Assembly (NCBI GenBank): GCA_012295275.1
Contig: CM022666.1
Coordinates: 3,406,116 to 3,468,615 of the forward strand
DNA length: 62,500 nt
Source of the DNA: Chrysomallon squamiferum
Lineage: Eukaryota; Mollusca; Gastropoda; Neomphalida; Peltospiridae
Reading direction: 5' to 3'
Below are positions 53,651 through 62,500 of the stretch, piece by piece (position 1 is the stretch's first letter; each line of letters opens with the position of its first letter). A program made the translations under genes and the position numbers. Below the pieces are notes generated by a model, which was given only the letters and a program-made list of their open reading frames with translations, had not been told where the DNA came from and made no database searches.

Positions 53651-56600
53651 TTACAAATGACACACACCCTCGGAATCACTGACATAGTTGTACTGCATTT
53701 GAAACGTCGATTCAGTTGTCATCCAAACGTTATCTCGCCATTTCAAAAACGCTACCAGCTTATCACGGAACCACCGATCAGAGTCTCGCAGATACACGTG
53801 AGATTCGAGATATTTCGAGATCTCCTCGTCCAGGACTTCCGGCTCCGGATCCTGCCGAATCAGGAGTCCGACGAGAAACGTCGATTCTTTGATCTGACGT
53901 TCGTAAGCGAAGCGAAACGCGAAGAGAAGCCACTCATCGCGTGCACTAGCTTCAGACAGAATTATGACCGTCCTGAAACTGCCCTGAACTGCATTGAGAA
54001 TGTTCTCCTGAACAGCTGCGCCAGGAACGAAGTTCCTGTCTGCCAGGATGCAGTGGTAGCCCATTTGTTCGTACGGAACGACGATGTTGTCCATCGTGAA
54101 GCGAAAGTCTGCGTCAGAGTACCAAACAAAAATACTGGACTGAGATCCAGTGCTTCGACTGGAAACCGACGATGGACTGTTTAGAGTAGAAAACTGGCCG
54201 CCATTTTGATGATGACTAGAAATAGGACTTCCATTTTTCTGGTGACTAGAAATAAAATTTCCGTTTCTCAGTTTATCTAAAACTGGACTATCATTTCGCC
54301 AGTGGCTAGAGACGAGATTTTCATTTTGACTACCAAAATTTTTGATTTGTCCGTTCTGCCTAAGGTCAGCCGTTGCTGAAACAGAAAGTGGAATGACTGT
54401 GTACAGACTGTTGTCCATCTGCAGTTTGTGTTTTTGAGGTAAATAATATAAAATCCGTGTCAAAAAATTATTTTCTTGAGTTTGTACGAAACGTTTTGCT
54501 TTAATGTACTTCTGCAATGGTTTATTTTTGACTGTCTTTGGCGAACAGTTATGAACCACGGGTAAAAAGTAGTTGGCTTTCTGGTCTCGCTGCTTGACAA
54601 GAGCCGCCTCTAGAGCCATTCTCGCTAACGCTTCCCCTTCCGAATCGTCTGTGGTGATATATATGATCCTTTTGCTGCTTTCAACAGCATGAGAAATGTT
54701 TCCTGCGAAGGAGACCCCTAGCCTTGAATCACGATGCATGTCAAATAATTTGAACCGGTGAAACGTTTCGAGTGGCTCCGTGATGTTGCTCTGTACCCAG
54801 TCGACCAGAGAACGCTCGTAGAAAACAAACACGTCGAACTTACAGGAATGGTGAACGTCTTTTTTGTCGAACGGGTGCAGGCCCGTTTGAACAAACAACC
54901 AAACCTTGAAGTTCTGCCACATAACGAACAAAATTAAACCCAACGTGAGCAGCAGCAGCACAAAAAATGTGGGAATCACTATTGGAAGAATGAAAGCTTC
55001 TAAAGAAATCTCGCATACGAAATCTTCGTCTGGAACCAGCGAGACGTGTTTGCCTTCATCACTCACTGAATTAACACACTTAATATTTTCTGTATCCAGG
55101 ATGAACTGATTATTAATCAAGATCCATTTCTTCATCCAGAGAGCATGGCAGTCACATTTGAATGGATTGCCTCCTATTTTGAGACTAGTTAATTTGAGAT
55201 GCTTCATAAAAGACGGCACAGATGCGAGTAGATTGTCATCCAGATGCAGTGTCCGCAAAGACAAGAATTCCTTGAGAACGTGATGACGTACACGATGCAC
55301 TGAATTTCTACTTAGTAAGAGTGACAAGATATCCTTATTGTGCCTACCTGCATCGACGTTTTCTATCTCGTTGTCTTGTAGCCACAGTTCCAGCTTTCCT
55401 GAAGGGAGATTTTCCGGGATGGTACGCAAACCCTTCTGGCGACAGTCGACAATAACTGTCTTGACTACAGATCGCTGGAAACATTTACACCTGTACGGGC
55501 AATTTATCGTCCTGATTTCACAATACGTTTCTTCTGGAAGCACACTGAACATTTTCCTGCCTTCGAGATCTTTAGGGTATTTACAGATCCAGCCTTCAAA
55601 CATGTACTCTCTGCCTGTCAGTGAGTTATTGGCTTTCAAATCTTTTACAGCATACGTCAGATTAAGGATGTTGCAGTCACAAGTTATTGGATTGTTATCC
55701 AGGATTATTTTAAAATGCTTGAGGATCAGACTGAGTCTCAAGTACGAACCAAGACCGGTGACCCAGAACACAAATGATTTTATCTGGCTTCCTGAAAGGT
55801 CGAGGATTCTAGGTTCGCCAGTGATTTCTTTTAATTTTGTAGTGCCCGTGCTGAGTGAATCTGCCAAACTTGCCACTAAGTCATTCCAGCTCAGATCTTT
55901 TTCCAGTCTGACGAAATCGATCTCAGAAATTGAAGTGTTCGTCAAATACGCTTTTTGCAAACCACGAAGAAGAATGACAGATTCTGGAAACTGCTGAATG
56001 GGATTGTTGTGGAGGTTGATGACTCTAAGATGAGTGTTGATGCCCTTAAAAGCTGACTGGTTAATGTAACGAATGTTGTTGTTCTGCAGATAAAGCAAAT
56101 CCAGTTTAAGAAGACCGTAGAAGATTCCATTCTGCAAAGATGTAATACTGTTGTTGGCCAAATTGAGTGACGTAAGCTCACGGATTGATGAAAATGTATC
56201 ACTTTCAAATTCAGAAAGATTATTTCCCTGAAGATCCAGTTTTCGAAGCCTGGGAAGAGAGTGAAAAATGCCCGAAGGTAATGAATTCAGTTTATTTTCA
56301 GAAAGCTCCAAATACTGAAGCTTTTCGACGTTCGAGAACACATCGGCTGGAAGTTCCGCTAAATTACAGCCAGAAAGAGACAGCTTGTCAATCCAGCCAT
56401 GGAATCGAAAATCTGTCAAATTTAGATACGGATTGTAACTGAGTTTTAATTCCCGCACGTACACATTTGCAGGAATGTCAATAGCATTGAAATATGTATA
56501 ATGACTCTGCAAAATGTTATTTCTTGATAGATTTCTGGGCAAATTTACCCTGTGGCTATTCCACGGAAAATACGGCGGTCTTGTGAAATTGTTGTACGTT

Positions 56601-57229
56601 AAATCCAGACACTGGAGTCTGGGCATCAGCGTGGAAAAGTTGTCGATGGAGGTCATGGATACATTCTGAAGGATCACCTCTACAACATCGCGAGCATCAC
56701 AACGTAATATGTCAAATATATCTGGCGGACTGCCGTGGGTGTTTATGACACTGAAGGAGCCCACCTCAGCCAAACTCGAACAGTTTGTTCTGGATGCGTT
56801 TACAACCAAGTCACCCAGATGCAGCACAGACACAACTTTAATATCCAGGAGTGCGGAAAGTCTTTCAATATCGTCCATAAACATACGGCAGTGCGTTTGT
56901 ATGTATGTTATGGTATTGGGCAGAGGTGACATTGATCCAGGAACCAAGCGAACCGTCATGGGAACCGTACAGACGAAAGCAATGACGAGATTTCTCAGAT
57001 CCGTTTCGTTGACTTGTGATCGGAGGATGGCGTCTTCTTCCAAGACGCAAACGCTGGTGGCGTTTTTATTACACGGGGTTATTCTCACCTGGAGTAGTTT
57101 GTTATCAAGTTCGCGTCCCTGAACCGTGAACAGACCGAAGATATTCTGGTTGACAATTTCTACACAGCACTTTTGAGAAACAGTCTCGCCGATCAAAATC
57201 GTAACCATCGATAACACATACGACCACAT
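53651..57229 (-). CDS. Toll-like receptor with two tandem TIR domains
   Basis: Single-exon, 1192-aa type I membrane receptor of innate immunity. Signal peptide about residues 1-18. The first leucine-rich block (about 205-515) has roughly ten repeats such as LQYLELSENKLNSLPSG and ends in a cysteine cap starting CDC at 517-519. A second N-cap (CPYRCKC, 577-583), a short second LRR block and a second CDC cap (692-740) follow. This is the multiple-cysteine-cluster layout of protostome Tolls. One transmembrane helix spans about 746-770. The cytoplasmic part is unusual: TIR-1 (about 796-935, starting CKFDVFVFYE), a ~95-residue Ser/Asn/Gly/His linker, then TIR-2 (about 1032-1165, starting SIFVWYSDAD). 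TIR-2 has a canonical BB loop (RNFVPG, 1065-1070), while TIR-1 reads RDSRLG there. The ATG at 57229 is chosen because it starts the signal peptide; an AACAG acceptor ~30 bases upstream suggests a 5' UTR intron. TTTATT at 53631-53636 would be a minus-strand AATAAA. Confidence 0.95.
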   Translation of the reverse strand: MWSYVLSMVTILIGETVSQKCCVEIVNQNIFGLFTVQGRELDNKLLQVRITPCNKNATSVCVLEEDAILRSQVNETDLRNLVIAFVCTVPMTVRLVPGSMSPLPNTITYIQTHCRMFMDDIERLSALLDIKVVSVLHLGDLVVNASRTNCSSLAEVGSFSVINTHGSPPDIFDILRCDARDVVEVILQNVSMTSIDNFSTLMPRLQCLDLTYNNFTRPPYFPWNSHRVNLPRNLSRNNILQSHYTYFNAIDIPANVYVRELKLSYNPYLNLTDFRFHGWIDKLSLSGCNLAELPADVFSNVEKLQYLELSENKLNSLPSGIFHSLPRLRKLDLQGNNLSEFESDTFSSIRELTSLNLANNSITSLQNGIFYGLLKLDLLYLQNNNIRYINQSAFKGINTHLRVINLHNNPIQQFPESVILLRGLQKAYLTNTSISEIDFVRLEKDLSWNDLVASLADSLSTGTTKLKEITGEPRILDLSGSQIKSFVFWVTGLGSYLRLSLILKHFKIILDNNPITCDCNILNLTYAVKDLKANNSLTGREYMFEGWICKYPKDLEGRKMFSVLPEETYCEIRTINCPYRCKCFQRSVVKTVIVDCRQKGLRTIPENLPSGKLELWLQDNEIENVDAGRHNKDILSLLLSRNSVHRVRHHVLKEFLSLRTLHLDDNLLASVPSFMKHLKLTSLKIGGNPFKCDCHALWMKKWILINNQFILDTENIKCVNSVSDEGKHVSLVPDEDFVCEISLEAFILPIVIPTFFVLLLLTLGLILFVMWQNFKVWLFVQTGLHPFDKKDVHHSCKFDVFVFYERSLVDWVQSNITEPLETFHRFKLFDMHRDSRLGVSFAGNISHAVESSKRIIYITTDDSEGEALARMALEAALVKQRDQKANYFLPVVHNCSPKTVKNKPLQKYIKAKRFVQTQENNFLTRILYYLPQKHKLQMDNSLYTVIPLSVSATADLRQNGQIKNFGSQNENLVSSHWRNDSPVLDKLRNGNFISSHQKNGSPISSHHQNGGQFSTLNSPSSVSSRSTGSQSSIFVWYSDADFRFTMDNIVVPYEQMGYHCILADRNFVPGAAVQENILNAVQGSFRTVIILSEASARDEWLLFAFRFAYERQIKESTFLVGLLIRQDPEPEVLDEEISKYLESHVYLRDSDRWFRDKLVAFLKWRDNVWMTTESTFQMQYNYVSDSEGVCHL

Positions 57230-57289
57230 ACCGTGGGCTTGGAATGTAGTTTTTCTGTTCCAACAGAAGATACCAGGATTTTTTTTTTT

Positions 57290-58228
57290 TTTTTTTTTTA
57301 TCTTTTCTTTTGCTTTACTTTTTGTTCTCCGTTCTGTTATTGTTTATCTCTTTCCTTTTCTTGTCACTTTTATTCTTTTATTTTTTTTTAGTAAATAATA
57401 TTCTTTATAATATTTTTTCAAAAAGCCTTTGAAACGAGCATAACCCTTCGTAACGAGAGTATCGTTAGGAACGAGAATCCGCGATATTAAAACAATATCG
57501 ATATATTTCATTAGAAAAGATTATTATCACATTTATATTTTGTAATACTGCAGATTTTTTTTTTTTTTTTTAATGATTATAAAATACTGTTCATTCTCTT
57601 AGTTATATCTGCACCTTGTTTCAAGTAAAGTCCATGTTTTCTTTTCCTGTGCCAAGGGCTTGGAGTGAATGCAAATGGGAAAGAATCCATTCACACCACA
57701 TTAAGGTATTTGTTCTCGTTGTAACGTTTAAACAGAAGATGGTTCATACTTGATGTATTCCATTTTCAGGGCTGCAGTCTCTTACGACTCTGAAATAAAA
57801 ATCAGAAAATAGATTTTTTTATCAAAAAAAAATCTTCAATCAGTTTCTTAAAACTTTAACTTTTTATAAAAGGAAGGAAATGAAAAAAAAAAAAAAAAGA
57901 AAGAAAGAAAGAAAAAATAATGTTTCCGACGGACCATTGTCCATCTCATTCACTTAACAGAAAGTTTATAATCAGGAACTACTGAAAACTGTTTCGCAGA
58001 AATGGATTGGCAATTCATATGTTATAGAATACAGAGAGAGAGAGACTGTGTTAGTAACATACAGCCAAGTTAGATTTTTGCGTTAATAAAAAGAAGAAGA
58101 AGAAGAAGAAGAAGAAGACAAAGAAGAAGAAGAAGAAAAATGTATGTAAAAATAATCCTTTGCCAGATTTGGAGAGTGAAAGAGAGTGACAAATCAGATT
58201 TAAAGGTAAATAAAACGTATGCTATCGA
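57290..58228. other. Upstream region of the TLR gene
   Basis: No gene. Contains T runs, a TAACGA/TCGTTA small inverted repeat near 57450-57466 and an octamer ATGCAAAT near 57669. An AAG run lies at about 58090-58138. It may hold the TLR promoter and a 5' noncoding exon; nothing decides it. Confidence 0.4.
58090..58138. repeat. (AAG)n microsatellite
   Basis: About fifteen AAG units with one ACA interruption. A shorter AAG run lies on the same strand just beside the second tRNA gene (61394-61410). Confidence 0.92.
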
Positions 58229-58310
58229 GCTGTGATGGCCGAGTGGTTAAGGCGTTGGACTCGAAATCCAATGGGATCTTCCCGCGTAGGTTCAAATCCT
58301 ACTCACAGCG
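58229..58310 (+). tRNA. tRNA-Ser (anticodon CGA)
   Basis: An 82-nt type II tRNA. The acceptor stem GCTGTGA pairs with TCACAGC, with discriminator G. Box A is TGGCCGAGTGG and box B is GGTTCAAATCC. The anticodon stem-loop TTGGA-CTCGAAA-TCCAA carries CGA, which reads UCG serine codons, and a long variable arm (ATGGGATCTTCCCGC) is typical of serine. A TTTT Pol III terminator follows at about 58317. No intron and no encoded CCA. Confidence 0.97.
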
Positions 58311-59431
58311 GCTGCATTTTGTTATTATTGATTGTCACGCAGCTTATCTCTGCAATATATCCAACTTTAATATAACAAGTTTGCATTAATAAATAATGAC
58401 TGTAACTAACCACCAAGACAACTATACTAAAGTGAAAAAAAAAAAAGAAAAAAAAAAAGAATAATATTATTAATAACACAAATGTTGTTATTAATAAAAT
58501 TTCTGAACTAAGATATTTCACATTCACAATAAACTGACTGTGAAACTGAAATTATATGTCGTTATACTGTTTCAGTATTCACTGTCATACATTGACAGAT
58601 ACACTGATAGATGGTCAGACACAGGACAATGAAAACATATGACCTGACAAAACAACAACGCGAGACTGGCAGAAAAATGACTCCGGGGTAATTCGGCAGT
58701 AACAGCAAACTGATTTCTGATTGGTGCGAAATGATAGCGTTCATTATTCCAGTAATTTTATCTATGAGATTTAACAGCATAGGCGTTAATAAATTAATGT
58801 GTTTTCTCTTTGGTTAATAAGTAATATTTATCTGTTTCATTCTGTTTCATTATTAACATGTTTGTATTTTTTATATATATTTTAAAATGCCTATTGCTGA
58901 TAATCTCTGTGCCTGTCTATATATTCTTATATTTAACCATACATACAACTTCAGTTCTTATTTTTGTCCAATCTCTCTATCTATCTATCCTAATTTCTAT
59001 ATATTCTTCTATTCTTCTTTCTATCCACACATCTATATATCTATCTTACTATCTATTGTCTTATATATATACACACACACACACATACATATACATACAT
59101 CAGGGATATGTAAATCTGTCTATGTATATATCTGTATATCTATCTATCTGTCTACTTACAATCTATTTATCCTTCCATTAACATATATGTCTAAGTTAGC
59201 TTTTAACTATCTACATATTTTTATTCGTTAATAATAGGATTATGGAGACATGAAATATGACGATACTTATCCATACGCATGTTCATATATGGACAAACAG
59301 ACGGACGTCTGTACTGACAAATGGACAGACACCCGTGCGTACGTATGATAAAACTTGAGAAGACAAGGCGAAAGAAAAACGAAGTCCATTTGTCGTCAGG
59401 ACATTTGAACTAGGAACCATCTGTGATGCTG

Positions 59432-59480
59432 TTAATTGTCTCCGCCACATTTTCATGACAGCATGACGTCAGACAATTAA
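59432..59480. repeat. 10-bp inverted repeat enclosing a palindromic CRE
   Basis: TTAATTGTCT at 59432-59441 pairs with AGACAATTAA at 59471-59480. The 29-base loop ends with TGACGTCA (59464-59471), a full cAMP-response-element palindrome overlapping the right arm by one base. A second small hairpin, CTGTTTC-GTCAT-GAAACAG, lies at about 59531-59549. Confidence 0.6.
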
Positions 59481-60305
59481 TACATTCTGTCACCAGTTTT
59501 CAAGGCTAATACCACCTATTGTTTCATAAATCTGTTTCGTCATGAAACAGCATTATCTTTCCCTAACTACACCTCTGTATGTATATGAGTATTAGTGTAA
59601 GATTATATCGCCTGCGTGTCTGTGTATGTTTGTTTTTATTTAGGAATGAACATTCTCTGTACGTCTGATTATACTCTGCACATAAACAAATATTCGGAAT
59701 AGCACAGTCACGACCTCGAAAATGTCTAAAGAGACTTGAACTTATGGCACCCATTCGCCCGCACTTCGTAAGCGGACAAACAATACGACTCAGTCATCAA
59801 GCCCTGTGTATCAGTCTGTATTGTACATGTATATACGTGTATATATAGACATCTATATCATGCAGCTACAATCAGGAAGTTTTTGTCTATAAAGAATAAT
59901 GACTCTGCATTTTTGTTCTTGGTCTCTGCTTTTAGCCAATCGTTGACCTGCTGGGTTTTTTTTCTTCCTCGGCCATATGCCAGGCACATTGTACGTCCGC
60001 GTTCAAATATCTACACAATAGCAAAACCGAGATTTCTTGGAATTGGTTTTGAAAAAGGAAGACGACTACATCACATCCTGGTTTTAGAAAATTTTAGAGG
60101 GGGACTGAGAGTGGTGGATTTCTGTCTGTCTCTCTCTCTGTCGCTCACGCTGTCTCTGTCTGTCTCTCTTTTTCTCTCGCTGTGTGTGTGTGTGTGTGTG
60201 TGTGTGTCTGTGCGTGTCTGTGTGTTTATTTAAAATTGAATTTTGTCTTATTATTTTTCTGTAAGTACATCTATTTTTCTATCTGTTCGTATTTGTATCT
60301 ACCTA

Positions 60306-60337
<32 letters not shown>

Positions 60338-60619
60338 TCTATTATTTTATTTTTATATTATTACAATTATTATTTTTATTATTATTATTATTATTTATTT
60401 ATTAATCTCATTATATTATTATGCGCTTATTTACTCGAAACTGTCATATTCATTTTGTTTCGGAAAAGCTGGCGTAAATCAAAGGATTTAAAGTTCATTC
60501 ATGTAATGAGTTTTCACAAATAGGAGAGTTCCGAAAAGGGATATAATGAGTTACAGTGTTAAAGTTGACACATGACTAAGCGATAACAACACATGAAAGA
60601 GATATTGAATATCTGCCAG

Positions 60620-60979
<360 letters not shown>

Positions 60980-61421
60980 AGACGCCCAATATGGAAATTA
61001 AATGACAGTAGTACGCGTATATCAAAACATATGACAGTACTGAATGAATACTTATTTAATGACAGGACAGTATGAGTCATTCTGTTATTAAATGATGATG
61101 AAAAATCTACGACAACAAGCAAACACTACGCCACGGGATTCACGGTTCAATTAGCAACGAGCGATCTTTGCATGTATTTAACACAGAAAGGAAAAACATT
61201 CAATAAAAAGCCGTCGGAAAATTTTGTTACAGCGACAAATCTAATAGATATGGCCAAAAACTTTTGTTGTTATTTATTTGTCAGTGTAAAAAAAAAAAAA
61301 AAAAAAAATACAATAAAAAATAAAAAGTACCAATGAAAGTTAAATAAATTTATTTCTGTACAAGAAATAGAAGATGAAAAAAAAAGAAAAAAAAGAAGAA
61401 GAAGAAGAAAAAAATATATTG

Positions 61422-61503
61422 CGCTGTGAGTAGGATTTGAACCTACGCGGGAAGATCCCATTGGATTTCGAGTCCAACGCCTTAACCACTCGGCCATCAC
61501 AGC
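61422..61503 (-). tRNA. tRNA-Ser (anticodon CGA), second copy
   Basis: Identical over all 82 nt to the tRNA at 58229-58310 but on the opposite strand, 3.1 kb away. Same acceptor stem, boxes A and B, CGA anticodon and variable arm. A T run follows the 3' end on the minus strand (about 61402-61414). The 5' flank TATCGA is also shared. Confidence 0.97.
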
Positions 61504-61552
61504 TCGATAATTAAGGCTATTTAGTCGTGTATTGAAATACGTATATTTCATT

Positions 61553-61631
<79 letters not shown>

Positions 61632-62237
61632 TTCGTTTTCGCTCTATACCTGTCTGCAGGTATGTTTCACTTTCATTCGTTCTTTCTTTTTCTCCATTTC
61701 ATCCATCCATCCATCCATCTGGACTTATTTATCTATCAATGAATATATCCGTTTATCTTTCTGTCTATATCTCTCCATACACACACAGACAGACACGAGC
61801 ACATTCACCCCGCCACACACACACACACTCTTATCTGCGCCAGGCTTATCTACTTGTCGTTTCTGTGTAGTTCTGACGCACATAATAAAGATTACGCAAC
61901 TAAAGTGCTGGCCTGTTTTGGATTCTAACTTCATAGTCAAAGGTCAAATCGTGATGACGTCGTTAAATTCACAGTTTCTTATAGCCCAGCTTCACACATG
62001 GTCGGAGAAATATAAAGGAGAAATGTCGAGCATAAACGGATGTTTGTAAGAAGATGATAACCCAGTTTTCCTTCGAACACACCTTAATTTTCCACGTCAC
62101 GGATGTAATTGAAACGTCATTTGTTTATTTTTGGTCCGAGTTTGATATTTATAAATAAATGATTAAATATTTAAATCAGTAACAGCTAACTAAATAAATG
62201 AATGGATATATTATAAATAAATAATAAGTATTAAATA

Positions 62238-62281
<44 letters not shown>

Positions 62282-62500
62282 CAATACATACATACATACA
62301 TAGGCACACACATAGGCCTACTTGTTGAATAAACATACACATACACGCATAGCCACATATATAATAATAAATGTATTTAACATACAGAGATGCACACGTA
62401 GTCCTGAAAATTCACTTACAGCGATTTTGCACGTAGAAATATGTCAATGCTTTGGAGATACAAAATCACAGATGGTTTCTGATCTGCATGTTTTTAGGGG
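61504..62500. other. Right-end intergenic DNA
   Basis: A CT microsatellite at 61559-61628, a CATC run near 61700, CA-rich simple repeats and a (TA)n run at about 62240-62275. No supported gene. Confidence 0.5.
61559..61628. repeat. (CT)n microsatellite
   Basis: About 35 uninterrupted CT units. The strand opposite to most other GA tracts of the window. Confidence 0.97.

Noticed and set aside
55338-55997. A 219-codon plus-strand frame, and others at 53657-54184 and 56709-57122
   Set aside because: They lie antisense within the Toll-like receptor coding region and have no recognisable domain.
59690-59800. Possible tRNA-derived SINE (AGTTCAAGTCTC resembling a B box on the minus strand)
   Set aside because: No matching A box at the right distance, no poly(A) or simple-repeat tail and no target-site duplication could be found.

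Overview
This is a very AT-rich animal nuclear window dense in microsatellites, with spliced genes that have small exons, long low-complexity introns and GT-AG junctions. The gene set (an intronless multi-cysteine Toll-like receptor, a long-loop SLC16 transporter, GRTP1, RSRC1, tRNA-Ser) points to a protostome, most likely a mollusc. That placement is an inference from gene style, not from a species marker.

Layout. 1-1.05 kb: probable 3' UTR end of a plus-strand gene that starts outside the window. 1.05-7.7 kb: AT-rich sequence with degenerate tandem repeats and no supported gene. 8.1-13.0 kb (minus): eight coding exons of GRTP1, a TBC-domain Rab GTPase-activating protein, with the last exon unresolved. 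11.48-25.81 kb: a direct tandem duplication of a ~7.16 kb unit that carries the first two GRTP1 coding exons and their upstream DNA. The second unit (18.64-25.81 kb) therefore holds a second pair of GRTP1 5' exons. Each unit also carries an array of ATTACGTCAT motifs, an X-box-like site and an unassigned exon-like segment. 26.5-31.95 kb (minus): a six-exon monocarboxylate-transporter-like gene (652 aa predicted), with a possible 5' noncoding exon near 32.6 kb. 33-47 kb: mostly noncoding, with two short hAT-type MITEs with 8-bp target-site duplications, a perfect AT-rich hairpin and many microsatellites. 47.3-51.5 kb (plus): an RSRC1-like SR protein (eight coding exons, 329 aa). 53.65-57.23 kb (minus): an intronless 1192-aa Toll-like receptor with two cytoplasmic TIR domains in tandem. 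58.2 and 61.4 kb: two identical tRNA-Ser(CGA) genes in inverted orientation. The rest is repeat-rich intergenic DNA.

The genes are functionally unrelated: vesicle traffic, solute transport, splicing, innate immunity. The most notable items are the twin-TIR receptor, the tandem duplication that doubles the GRTP1 5' end and its putative regulatory array, and the two MITEs. All exon boundaries were read by eye from frame, splice sites and remembered family similarity; no alignment or expression data were available.
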